Positions 1 to 11,752 of a stretch of 64,000 nt of DNA are shown in pieces. Under the pieces are notes generated by a model. It did no database searches and was not told the origin of the DNA. It was given only the letters and a program-made list of their open reading frames with translations. A program made the translations under genes and the position numbers. Source of the stretch: Acanthosepion esculentum (taxonomy: Eukaryota; Mollusca; Cephalopoda; Sepiida; Sepiidae). The DNA is taken from NCBI GenBank assembly GCA_964036315.1, contig OZ038479.1:57700246-57764245 (forward strand). Reading direction: 5' to 3'. The first letter of the stretch is position 1. The number at the start of each line of letters is the position of its first letter.

Positions 1-483
1 CTAGCTGAGATTTTTTAACGGATGTTTTTAACAGTCATTCGTTTTGCGGATATTTTTAGCAGCAAGTTCAATAGCGATTGAATTCAAAATCCACCTCACT
101 GTAATCGAATGGATGAATGCACTCATTTCTCTGCTCTTATCTCCCACTCTATAAAGGGAGACAATAAATATAAACAAACTACATATAAAGATTTACAATT
201 GTACAGGGTGAGATGTATATATATTGTCACTATTTTATATTTTTATTTCGAGCATGTGCGTTGTTGGTTTTTGATTTTGCCAATTGCACAGTATAGTAGG
301 GTCAGTTGGGCAACGTCCACGAGAAAAAGAGCTCCATGCTGCAATTCACTCTGCCAGAAATTTGTAAATTGCATGCTTTACTGCTTGGTATTCGCAACAG
401 AACCTCAAATATGATGATTTCATAATGTTTCAATGACAATCTGAGTACAGTGCAGAGGATTCGGATAGAGTTTGATGATTTAT
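1..483. other. AT-rich stretch without a recognisable gene
   Basis: Short open frames exist here but none has recognisable domains or repeats, and no splice-bounded coding stretch stands out. The right part leads into a decayed transposase, so some of it may be older transposon sequence. Confidence 0.4.
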
Positions 484-822
484 CCAGTCAACATTATGTT
501 GTTTGGAGTGATCACTAGTAATGGCGACGTTATGCTCCGTTCATCATCTCAGTGTCTCAGACGCAACACGAAGACCTACATCAAGGTCCTTGAGGACGTA
601 AGTCTTCCCTGGAACAAGAGGGTGGCTTCTGTAAGAACCTATGTCTAGCAACAGTACTCTGCATCATGCCACACAAGCAGAAGAACCCAGTCATGGCTGT
701 CAGACATTTTTTGCAACCACAATACCACTTACATCTGCCAACCTAACTCCTCAGACTGTAATAATCCCCTTGATTGTTATGTGTGAGATACAGTTGAGCA
801 AGAGACAAACAAGACTCCTTGA
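484..822 (+). pseudogene. Tc1/mariner-superfamily transposase remnant
   Basis: Read in the frame starting at 484, the sequence resembles the catalytic half of a mariner-type (IS630/Tc1/mariner) transposase, a nuclear DDE/D enzyme that cuts and pastes its own element. Recognisable blocks are a VNIMLFGVITSNGDVM-like segment, TYIKVLEDV followed by PWNKRV, QQYSASCHTSRRTQSWLSD where the family has a QQDSAPCHT block, and a Ser-Asp-Cys block before PLDCYV. The second catalytic Asp is replaced by Tyr. In-frame stops occur after RTYV, after PLDCYV and at the end. No terminal inverted repeats were found. A plus-strand open frame at 641-865 overlaps it out of frame and is not a gene. This is an old, inactive copy. 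Subfamily assignment is uncertain. Confidence 0.7.
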
Positions 823-2666
823 AACACCAAAAAAAGCTCAATTTTCTTTTTTTGACCTGATATAGATATTTTTATATCACAAAAGAATAAGAAAAACTGG
901 GGAAGAAAAGAAAAATGTGATAAGTAAATATATGTACCTGTCTGTATAAATGTTATTGTCATGTTTAGCTTGGTCTTCTTCCTTTTATGTGAAGATCATT
1001 TCTTTGCGTTGTTAATAATTTTGTGTTGCATTTGCGGACATGACACTCGGATTTATTTTTCCACCTAAAATCCGGGTAGATTGACCCCACACACTAATGT
1101 ACACTGAAAAGCTGACAAAACCTTATAGTCCCTAAAAATTAGAGTCAAAATTTCATTTATAAAAACGTACTATATATTCGTTTTTAAGTAATAATAATTC
1201 TGCAGTAGTCTACTGAAATATTAAACAATAAAGAAAACGAACAGAACAAAATAATTTATTGAACTGTTCTGATTTTAAGACCGGTTCAAATATATGGCAG
1301 ACGGGACTGAGGATTGGTCCGTTTTTATTGATTAGGGACAAATCACAACATACATCTCTACAATTATTCTTGACGATGTTTTTGGTAGTCATTCATTTAA
1401 CGTTCCCAATAAGGAAAAAATACTTTGGTTCTTTTCAAACCAAATTTAAATGGATTGGAATCTTTTTCTTTTCTACCTCCCTGTAAAATGGATGAATACA
1501 TCCATACGGAGAGTTCTGTTGATGCCAAATAATTCTCTTTATTAGAAAATCTTTCAAACATAAACTTTTCTCAAACGTTGATGAAAATTACTGGATTTAA
1601 TGTCTGATTAATTTGAAATTAATCAAAAAATTACTGTTAATAATTGCAAAAACGCTTGATTCCATTCGTGAAGTTGAATTAAAAAGAATAAAAACTTGTA
1701 ATTCCAACGGATAATTTATTGCTAAAACAGATATATTTCGGAAAGCTTTTGCAATCCTTGATCACTCATGAGAAATAAATGAAACAATGACTAAGCTACA
1801 TTGTATATATTATAAATTCAAATTAACAACAAAAAAAAAAAAAAAATCGATCGAATTCCTGAGATTTAAGCTGGAAGAATTACTTAAAATTTTTATATAT
1901 TTTTAAATATCTGTTTTAACAATAAATTATCCGTTGGAATTACAAGTTTTTATTATTTTTTAAAAATTACTTTCAGTTTAGAAAATAGCGAGAAAGCGTC
2001 GTTTTTAATATTTAATAGTTTTTTTTATGTGTTGAATGATTTCTTAACAGCCTGATGCTGGTTACACTGAACACCACTTAGTGGGCCTGTTCGATGTGCA
2101 GGGATTTTGTGCCGACGTCACTGTATGTAGTATGAACTAGGAGAAATTCTTTCATTAGTTGCTCATGTTTGATTTTTTCTTGACACGGCTTGAATTTTTT
2201 GTAAATATCTTTTCAATATTTTCACTAGAATAATTTACAAAAAAAAAAAAATTGCCGTATAGTAGCGCTGTCCCAAAATGCAAAAGAAATTATCAAATTT
2301 GACCAAAAGTGAATGCATTTTCACAGGGCCGACGCTAGGGTCTTTCCCCTAACTCCCGAAACTTTGATACAGGGCCCCTCTCATGTCAATATCAAAGTTT
2401 TCCAACCAGGGGTCCAGAAACCCAGGAATGAAAATTGGTGTGTGTGCGTGTGTGGGGGCATCGCCTTTTTAAAATGAGCAAGGATCAAGGAATTATGCAA
2501 TTTAAATGGAAATTTCACTACATATTAATTACTTAATTTTCTAATGAATAAGTTTTTTATTTTTTTTAAATTAGAGAAAATGTTCTTTTTGTAATCATCA
2601 CCAATATTTTCATGACTAAATTTAACTCAAAAAAATATTTAAGTCACAAATTTTTACATTTCCATA
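823..2666. other. Intergenic AT-rich sequence left of unit A
   Basis: No convincing coding sequence. It holds a foldback inverted repeat (listed separately), homopolymer A runs near 1,832 and 2,240, and a more GC-rich patch at about 2,325-2,460 that looks like an unrelated repeat fragment. Confidence 0.4.
1690..1951. repeat. Foldback inverted repeat with about 47 bp arms
   Basis: The left arm (1,690-1,736) and right arm (1,905-1,951) are reverse complements with about two mismatches, sharing the core ATTCCAACGGATAATTTATT. The 168 bp spacer includes a 15 bp A run. It could be a small non-autonomous DNA transposon or an inverted duplication. No target-site duplication was identified. Confidence 0.75.
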
Positions 2667-5129
2667 AAGATTAATCGCCAACATATCTCTGCTAAAAAGA
2701 AAGTTTTACAAAGTTTCAAACACAACACAAACAGGATAGTCTTAAAAATTTCTTTTAAAAACAGTTTTTCAGTTTATGGGAAAATTTTTCATGTATTGAT
2801 ATCTTTAAACACTTTTATATTTAAGAGATCATTTTTTCGATTTTAAGCGATCATTTTCTCGGTTTTATTTTTCTAGAAATGTAAAAAATAGGGACTAGGA
2901 ATTTTATTTTGATTATTAGCCATGAACTTCTGGTTCGTATTCCTATTAATAAAAAAAAATCAGAGTTCCACTTTGGTGGATGATCTCGGAATAAAAAATG
3001 ATTTTACCGAGATATATTACCCTCTTAATTGATTTAAGAGAACTGTTCAGAAAAAAATTATAATTAAAAAAAATAAGTACTACTGAATTTAGCACTTCTG
3101 CCCCCTCCCCCCAGTAGGCATGGAGGCCCCATGCAGTTGAGAGGTTCGGAGTAGTATGCACCGACCCTGTTGATTATAAATGTACAAAAAGCAAATAAGA
3201 AACGTTGCTGAAACTAGCCCTTTCTTGGCTCCAACTTCATCAGATACAAGATGTATAAGTTGGTGACAATGTAACGTCAGTTTAAAAATAATTTAAAAAA
3301 AATTGCGTATGGCCATAAAATAGTGCTGAAAAAAATGACAGAGGGTCGAGGATAAGACGCGCCGGCTCTGTATTTTCATTTCCAAAAGATAAAGAGTTAT
3401 CAACAGATGCGTGCTGTCAAAAGCGAAAATTTTGTACCAAGCAAAAATAGGTAAATCAGTAATTTCTTTTATATTATTTGTAAAAAGCATTAAAACGTAA
3501 TGATTAATTTAATTTCTTGACTGTAATTCACAACACATTGAAACAATGTAATCAGGTATCCTCCACCATTGAAAGATTTTACTGAATTCTGTGGATGAAA
3601 ATATTAAACTCAGGAAATTGTTATAATAATTTCTAATAAACATTTAAAAATAAACGTTTGAAGTTTTTATTTGTAAAAAAATATTTTCATAAAAATTTCC
3701 ACAAATATGAATGGAGTTAAATTCCCAGATCAATTCTGTGGACAAGACAAATTAGTATAAGATGACAATTGGAACAAATCTGTTTCTGACACGTTTTGTC
3801 TTTCAACTTTTTAAGACAAAAATGAAACCATGTTTTTGCTGTTATAGTTACATTACTAAATCCAAATTTAAAAAGAGAGATGTTTCCGCGTAAACCTCTT
3901 TCTGGTTAATGTAAATTTCATTAATACTGAGTTTTTTTCTTTCTATGTCAACAATATAGTTAAATTTCCAGAGCAATTCTGTGGACTAAAAAAATTGATA
4001 TAAGATGACAATTGGAAAAAAAATGTTAGTTTTTTGCTCACACATTTCTTCTGACTTTGTTTAAGACAAAAATGTAAGGAAAATGTTTTTGTTGTTATAG
4101 TTACATTACAAAATTTTTTAAACATATTTGTTGCAGATAAATTATCTTTGCTGAAAACCAGTTTTAAGCACAAACAACAAATATATCTGCAAGAAAAATG
4201 TTAACACACCTGAAGTTTTTGCACAATCACCACCATCACACGCACTCGGTGAAATCCCCGTAAATTTCTATTATCTGCGAGCATGCTGATGTCAACAGGC
4301 AATGACAATGAAGATAAAAAAATAATATCCATAATACTACGTTTTTGATACATTTACAAAGTTTCATAAATACATATAGAATAAACAATTATATTCTTAA
4401 ACTATTGTTTATATAGGATTATAACATTTTTATGAACAAAATAAAAATAAAGGCATCACTTGATTGAGAATGAATAATTAAGAAAAAACTTAAAATAAAT
4501 GCAATTAACAGTATATTATAACATATATATCTGAAATGGTGTAGTGCATTTTATTAAAACACCCTGCAAAGCAATCTACCTATTATTTTGCCTATATAAA
4601 ATAAATCAAAATCCATCTTAAACTGATACAGGAATATATGACTTTTTTCATTCATGTACAAAAAAAAGATCCCTGAATTTTGTTGATTTATGTTTGCATT
4701 TGTATGTATAGATTTGTGACAGTCCTGCACAAAATATAATATTGCATCTCATGAAATCTTAAGAATCAGAACAATTGTAAAACGTCATTCACACACTTCT
4801 CATCGGTGTTTCCATATACTGAATCATTAACAGACTCAGAAAAAGGAATTTTCATTCTATTTTTCATATAGCCAAAATAAATAAAATTCATATTTGCTTG
4901 AAAAATGAATATATGACCTTATTTCATTCATGTGATATCTTAAGGAAGAAACATTTTTTTAAATCCATGACTTATGCAAAACATCATTCACACATATCTC
5001 AGTAGTGTATAAAAATGGAGATATGCAAATTTCAGAGGGAATATTCTTTCCAGTAGAGATTTGAACAGTAGTCGGTATAATTAGACTTTTCAACAAAGAG
5101 ACATCTACAGGAATCACACATATATGTTT

Positions 5130-5650
<521 letters not shown>

Positions 5651-7489
5651 TCATTGAAAATGATGATTCACAAACTTTAAAGAAAATGGTTTCTGCCCAG
5701 TGTGTGTTCGCATATGGTTCTTCAAAGTTGACTTCATTGAAAATGCAGATCCACAAACTTCACAAGAATATGGTTTCTCTCCAGAGTGTGTTCGCATATG
5801 GTACTTCAAATGTGACTTCACTGAAAATGCAGATGCACAAACTTCACAAGAATATGGTTTCTCTCCAGTGTGTGTTCGCATATGGGTCTTCAAAGTTGAA
5901 TTCAGTGAGAATGCAGATCCACAAACTTCGCAAGAATATGGTTTCTCTCCAGTGTGCGTTTGCATATGGCACTTCAAATGTGACTTCCGTGTGAATGCAG
6001 ATCCACAAACTTCACAAGAATATGGCTTCTCTCCAGTGTGTGCTTGCATATGGTACTTCAAATGTGACTTCACTGAAAATGCAGATGCACAAACTTCACA
6101 AGAATATGGTTTCTCTCCAGCGTGCGTTCGCATATGACACACCAAAGATGACTTCATTGAAAATGCAGATTTACAAACTTCACAAGAATATGGTTTCTCA
6201 CCAGTGTGTGTTCGCATATGTTTTTTCAAATGACACAACTGTGAAAATGCAGATCCACAAACTTCACAAGAATATGGTTTCTCTCCAGTGTGTGTTCGTG
6301 AATGCAGCTGCAAAGATGACATCTGTGTGAATGCAGATCCACAAACTTTACAAGAATATGGTTTCTCTCCAGTGTGCGTTCGCATATGTTTCTTCAAATT
6401 TGACTTCATTGAAAATGTAGATCCACAAATTTCACAAGAATATGGCTTCTCGCCAGTGTGTGTTCGCATATGGGTCTTCAAAGTTGAATTCTGTGAAAAT
6501 GCAGATCCACAAACTTCGCAAGAATATGGTTTCTCTCCAGTGTGCGTTTGCATATGGTACTTTAAATGTGACTTCCGTTTGAATGCAGATTTACAAACTT
6601 CACAAGAATATGGTTTCTCTTCAGTGTGTGTTCGCATATGGTACTTCAAATGTGACTTCACTGAAAATGCAGATGCACAAACTTCACAAGAATATGGTTT
6701 CTCTCCAGCGTGCGTTTGCATATGACACACCAAAGATGACTTGATTGAAAATGCAGATTTACAAACTTCACAAGAATATGGTTTCTCTCCAGTGTGTGTT
6801 CGTATATGGGTCTTTAATGTTGAATTCTGTGAGAATGCACATCCACAAACTTCACAAGAATATGGTTTCTCTCCACTGTGCATTCTTCTGTGATTCTGTA
6901 AATGTGCCTTCTGTGTGAATGCAGATCCACATACTTCACAAGAATATGGTTTCTCTCCAGTGTGTGTTCGCCTATGATTCTCTAAATGTACCTTCTGTGT
7001 GAATGCAGATCCGCATACTTCACAAGAATATGGTTTCTCTCCAGTGTGCGTTCGCATATGACTCTCCAGAGAGTTAATTTTTGTGAATGCAGATCCACAA
7101 ACTTTACAAGAATATGGTTTCTCTCCAGTGTGTATTCGCATATGTGTCTTCAAAGATGACTTCAATGAAAATGCAGATGCACAAATTTCACAAGAATAAG
7201 GTCTATCTCCAGTGTGTGTTCGCATATGGTCCTTCAGATGTGACTTCTGTGCAAATTCAGATCCACATACTTCACAAGAATATGGTTTCTCTCCAGTGTG
7301 TGTTCGCACATGATCCTCCAAATGTGACTTCTGTGTGAATGCAGATCCACATACTTCACAAGAATATGGTTTCTCCTTAGTGTGTGAATGCATATGACAC
7401 ATCAAAGATGATTTCATTGAAAATGCAGATTCACAATCTTCACAAGAATATGGTCTATCTTTAGTGTGTGTTTGCATATGACACTCCAA
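5651..7489 (-). CDS. Multi-C2H2 zinc-finger protein A, 21 full fingers, damaged at both ends
   Basis: The frame is open for 612 codons and encodes 21 consecutive 28-residue C2H2 fingers (C-x2-C-x12-H-x3-H) joined by TGEKPY-type linkers, with a partial finger first. Such proteins are nuclear and bind DNA through residues -1, 2, 3 and 6 of each helix. The frame opens with TTG and its first ATG, at 7,477, is inside a finger helix, so no true start is visible here. Upstream finger sequence is cut off by a frameshift and a nonsense codon. Downstream a 1-base loss near 5,670 diverts the frame into a stop, although more finger sequence follows to about 5,130. No KRAB, SCAN, ZAD or BTB domain is seen in the window. 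Fingers 9-12 are re-copied as fingers 16-19. The core is open, but it is either a shortened gene or an early pseudogene. Confidence 0.85.
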   Translation of the reverse strand: MECHMQTHTKDRPYSCEDCESAFSMKSSLMCHMHSHTKEKPYSCEVCGSAFTQKSHLEDHVRTHTGEKPYSCEVCGSEFAQKSHLKDHMRTHTGDRPYSCEICASAFSLKSSLKTHMRIHTGEKPYSCKVCGSAFTKINSLESHMRTHTGEKPYSCEVCGSAFTQKVHLENHRRTHTGEKPYSCEVCGSAFTQKAHLQNHRRMHSGEKPYSCEVCGCAFSQNSTLKTHIRTHTGEKPYSCEVCKSAFSIKSSLVCHMQTHAGEKPYSCEVCASAFSVKSHLKYHMRTHTEEKPYSCEVCKSAFKRKSHLKYHMQTHTGEKPYSCEVCGSAFSQNSTLKTHMRTHTGEKPYSCEICGSTFSMKSNLKKHMRTHTGEKPYSCKVCGSAFTQMSSLQLHSRTHTGEKPYSCEVCGSAFSQLCHLKKHMRTHTGEKPYSCEVCKSAFSMKSSLVCHMRTHAGEKPYSCEVCASAFSVKSHLKYHMQAHTGEKPYSCEVCGSAFTRKSHLKCHMQTHTGEKPYSCEVCGSAFSLNSTLKTHMRTHTGEKPYSCEVCASAFSVKSHLKYHMRTHSGEKPYSCEVCGSAFSMKSTLKNHMRTHTGQKPFSLKFVNHHFQ

Positions 7490-7802
7490 AGATTATCATC
7501 TGTGTGAATGCAGATACACAAACTTCACAAGAATATGGTTTCTCTCCAGTGTGTATTCACATATGTTTCTTCAAAGATGACTTCAATGAAAACGCAGATT
7601 TACAAACTTCACATGAATATGGTTTCTCTCCGGTGTGTGTTTGTATAGTGAACTGTGGAAATGTTGATTCAATAAATTCACATGTATATGGCTTGTTTCT
7701 AGTGCATTTTTCCACATGGTTCACTAAATCTAAATAACTACAAATGTTTGCAAACTTCATAAGAATATGCCTTCTCTAACTGTGCTTTCAAAGTTTTTCT
7801 GA
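7490..7802 (-). pseudogene. Decayed N-terminal fingers of zinc-finger gene A
   Basis: A 67-codon minus-strand frame (7,760-7,557) begins with a degenerate finger (KCTRNKPYTCEF) followed by a normal one ([15 protein letters not shown]). It ends at a TGA where the linker normally has Arg (HMR), consistent with a CGA-to-TGA change. Another finger follows the stop and then slips frame just before 7,489, which separates it from the 21-finger core. The original array therefore began at least three fingers earlier. Confidence 0.75.
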
Positions 7803-8024
7803 AATGTAACAAAACCCAACAGAAAAGACAAACCACATATTTCAAAGTCTTTTGTTTTCAAGTTACTGTTCACCTTGATACTTCTCAAAATGTAGCTATA
7901 AAACTTTTACATGAATATTGCAACATTCTGTCTTGGTGGAGAGTGAAGAGTCTTTTCTTTATTTATATCCCCAAGAATAATAGTTTTTATCAATATTATG
8001 AGTTTCTCTCCAGTGAACAACCTG
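7760..8024 (-). other. Candidate splice acceptor and leader of finger exon, copy 1
   Basis: On the minus strand a pyrimidine-rich tract ends in TTGCAG (plus 8,022-8,024), a plausible 3' splice site directly upstream of the finger exon. The following 250 bases have in-frame stops and only weak finger-like residues, so they may be untranslated or decayed. The same layout recurs at 8,640-9,024 and 31,180-31,564. Confidence 0.4.
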
Positions 8025-8639
8025 CAATGTAAAAGTAACAACATCAGAGACAGTGAATAATACATGAAATCAGTTCATATTCTAACAGATCCATTTAGTT
8101 ATATATTAAGGCTACTTGAGATCAGCACCGGTACACAACAATGCAGTAGCCAGGAAATATAAGTAGAAAAATCAGTAAGTTTATTTTCAATAATTTCCTT
8201 TTGGGTTGAAACACAATATGTAAACTACAGTTAAAGAGTTTGAAGCCACTCCCAGAATTATCATTGGAAGAACTTGACAGAAAAAAACGTAAAAGAGTCA
8301 TTGAAAAAAGAATAGAATCAATTATCAAACTTTGAGAAGCTTTTGCAATAAATACCAGAAATTTGATAGTCTAAAGGAGGATATTTTGATGAGATCAAAA
8401 TTTAATCCTAAAATAGTTTTTACCCTTTTCTCTAAAAGATCTTTACATTTAAAATCTAATCATAGAATGCTTTTTTCCTTTTTGTCATAATAAAACGTCT
8501 CATAAAAAAGTCACATCTCACTTTTTTTTTAACCATGTTTAATAATCTGAGATTTACATACAAAATAACTACTTTTGGAGCCAATTTAAACAATTACCAC
8601 GTGTAGCCTCAAACTTTTCAATTGCAGTGCACATGTAAT

Positions 8640-9065
8640 ATGGATTCTCTTCAGTATGTATTTGCTTAGTGTTCTGTAAAAATGCTGATACACCAAATTC
8701 AGGTTTATATGATTTGTTACTAGTGATTTTTTTCCAAATCTAAATAACTAGAAAGGTTTGCAAACTTCACAAGAAAATGGTTAATTCTTCTTTAAAACTT
8801 TTTACTCATATGTAACAATAAGACTCTACAGAAAACACAAACCAAAGATTTCAAAGTACTTCTGTTTACAAGTTAATGCTCCTATTGATATTTTTGAAAA
8901 TGTAGATACACAACTTTTACATGAAAATTGCAACATTCTGTTCTTGATGGAGAGTAAAGAGTCTTGTTTTTCTTCATTTCCATTCTCAAGAATAAGAGTT
9001 TTTATTAAGATGATGAAAGACCTGCAAAGTAAAAGTAACAACACATACAACAGTGAATAATACAT
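8640..9065 (-). other. Leader of finger exon, copy 2 (relic, 79-codon frame)
   Basis: A minus-strand open frame at 9,065-8,826 crosses a TTTGCAG acceptor (plus 9,022-9,024) and includes a degenerate C-x2-C finger-like stretch (FSCKSCVSTFSK). The 8,640-8,770 segment resembles the first, degenerate finger of the array. The frame differs at five positions from the 79-codon frame at 31,366-31,605, which lies directly upstream of array B. In unit A this copy is stranded upstream of copy 1, so unit A carries an internal duplication of the 5' part of the finger exon. It is probably non-coding or a relic. Confidence 0.45.
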
Positions 9066-10947
9066 GAAATCAGTTCAGATATATTCAGCTATGTATGAAT
9101 GCTAGATGATATCAGCACAGGGAGACAATAATGCAGTAGCCAAGAAAGATCAATAATCACTAAGTTTATCTTAAACAATTTACTTTTAAGTATGAATCAA
9201 AATATGCAAGTGCAATAAATCAAGATGGTGATTTCAATCTGGCTACTATTAGTTTGTTGGTATGAATTAAACATCACAACTAGAGTTCAACACAATGCGA
9301 AAAATCTTTGTGTCATTCATAAGAAATTTCTGTAAAAAAATCAATCTATATTAACTCTATAGAAGCAAAGATATTTTTGAAGGGGATATTATGAAAAGAT
9401 CTTTACCTTCAAATAGTTATTATAATATACATCAGGAAATCTTTTAGGGAATTAAAAAATAGAAACATCAAAAACCTGGCTTTCAAAGTCTGATACAAAT
9501 CAACTAAGTATTGGCTATGCATATAATGTCCAGTATTTAATAAATTATGAAAATTATTTACAGAAGTTTCCATTTTAAACTTTGCAGGAAAGGAAAGATG
9601 CTTCATGTGATTACATCATTGACTTTATTTACTTACAAAATCCTAATCTCACTGAGTTTGGCACATTTTGAAGATAGATCTCTGAAGAAATACTCCAGGA
9701 TATACATAAAAGGTGATTCATATAATATTGGGAAGAAATATTCACATAACTGTTTGTAGAAAAGAGCAAGATTTAATATTTTCAGAAAAGAATTTCATGA
9801 TAAAAGTGTTTTAAAATTATCAAGTGTGACACTATTGTCGCAAGAATTTTTTTCAATGGATAATGTATTTTTATAAGAATTGTATTCATCATATTAGAAC
9901 AATTTATAAACTTATAAATTGTTTAAAATCCTGTATTAATTTTTAGTGGTCAAGTGATATGGTTCAAAATTCCTTGAAAAATATTATCACAATATTCTCA
10001 GATAATAAAGAGTGATAGATATAGTAAAATTAAAGCCAAAGCATTTAAAATTCAATAAACATTAGATTACGGAAAATATTTTCCTAAATTTTTAAGATTA
10101 CTGAGAACTTAAAAATTATATAAAAACAATACTATGACAGTACTTACCTAATGAAACAATCAAAAGCTCACGAAAATTCAATGATCCTTAATATTTTAAA
10201 AAGAATTTTGAATTTATTTTACGCGTGCATAATCATGACGATTTTCATAAATACAGATGTCCAAATTCACCATTATCAGAAAATAAGAGCAATAATTATA
10301 GTAAAGTTGAAATTAATTGGTAAGTTTCTTCCTAAGTTAAAGTATAAAGCCACAGTAACTAAAATTCAATACAATATTAGATTGCTTAGAATACTTTCTT
10401 CAATATTTAAGATTACTGTGTAAACAAAATTATATAAAAAAAAGGCATTCACATTTGTCAAGTAATTGTTACTGCTATGTTCCCCTTAGAAAAAAAAATC
10501 ACCAAACATAAATCTTAAGAGAGTTGTCAGTACATGATAAAAACATCCACTCTCATGCTAAAAAAATGCTGTGATAAATTTAAACTAGAAGTAAGTAATA
10601 TATCTTTCAAATCAGATTAATTCAACTTTAAATCAGCTAATCGTTAAGTAGATTTTCAGAAAGGTATATTTTAATTTTGATATGATTTTTAATAAAGAGA
10701 ATTATCTTGTAAATATGGATGATTTTAGCATCTTTTATAATATGTTCATAAAAGCAATTAAAAGTTTTCTTAATTTTATAAAGTCTTAATTTTATTGTAT
10801 TTTTTATTTTATGATTCAGAGCAGATTTCGAGTACGATGGTTTAAATTCTTCAAGCAATTCTGCTTTTAACTCATATGAATATTAAGCAGGGTAAATTTA
10901 ATTTCTCAAAGAAGAAATACCCCCCAAAAGCAAAGGAAACAATTTAA

Positions 10948-11752
10948 AATGCCTTCTTTGAACCTAAAATTCAGTTCTGTTTGAAATATTGTAGCCTAAA
11001 GCAAGATACCTTCATTGATTCTCTGAACAATGAGCATACCATGATGAAAAAATGCCATGAACTTAATAAAAACAAAGTTTTATTGTCAAAATTTTTTCAG
11101 TATTAAAAGGAAACAAGAAAAGGATTCTTTGATTATCATATTTTATAATCCATTTAAAAAGGTTTGAATTTTTTTTTCTGGTGTTAATGGGCTTGGGCAG
11201 GAAAGATTAGTATAGGAAATTTGAATGTCTTTTTTGCAGTGAAAAACATTGATTTGAAGATTCTCACAAAAATCAAATAATTGGATTTTAATGAATCTGT
11301 CCGGACTTATACAGAAATGAATGAAATTATTTTAGAATTTTTTTTTTAAATCCTGGTTATTTCAATTTTATGAAATTTTGAGAAATTAAAAATTTCAAAG
11401 ACCCATTAAAATCTGACAATTATTTAATTTTTGTAAGAATTTACAAATTAGTGTGTTTTACACTGTAGAAAAGACACTCAAATTTCCTACTAATATTTGC
11501 TCCCCAGCCAAGTTAACACAAGCAAAAAACAAAATTTCAAATGTTCTTAAATGGATTAGAAAATTTGATTCAATAATCAAAGAATCCTGCATCTTAATAA
11601 TGACAAAGATTTTCATAAAACTTTGTTTTTATTAAGTTTAGGGTATGTCCTCATCATGGTATGCTCATTGTTAAGAGAATCAATGATGATACCTTTATTT
11701 AGGCCATAATATTTCAAATAGAACTGAATCTTAGCTCCAAAGAAGGCATTTC
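10948..11752. repeat. Long imperfect inverted repeat in unit A
   Basis: The left arm (about 10,948-11,330) and right arm (about 11,400-11,752) are imperfect reverse complements. Both start from AATGCCTTCTTTG at the outer end and share ATGAGCATACCATGATGA and the AACTTAATAAAAACAAAGTT core. A third copy in direct orientation follows at about 11,830-12,200. The structure is preserved at the matching place in unit B, so it predates the duplication. Confidence 0.8.

Noticed and set aside
641..865. 74-codon plus-strand frame
   Set aside because: It is out of frame with the transposase remnant that explains the same bases better.
2946..4173. Several 60-76 codon minus-strand frames in the 3' flank of unit A
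   Set aside because: The matching places in units B and C do not keep the frames, so they are chance ORFs.
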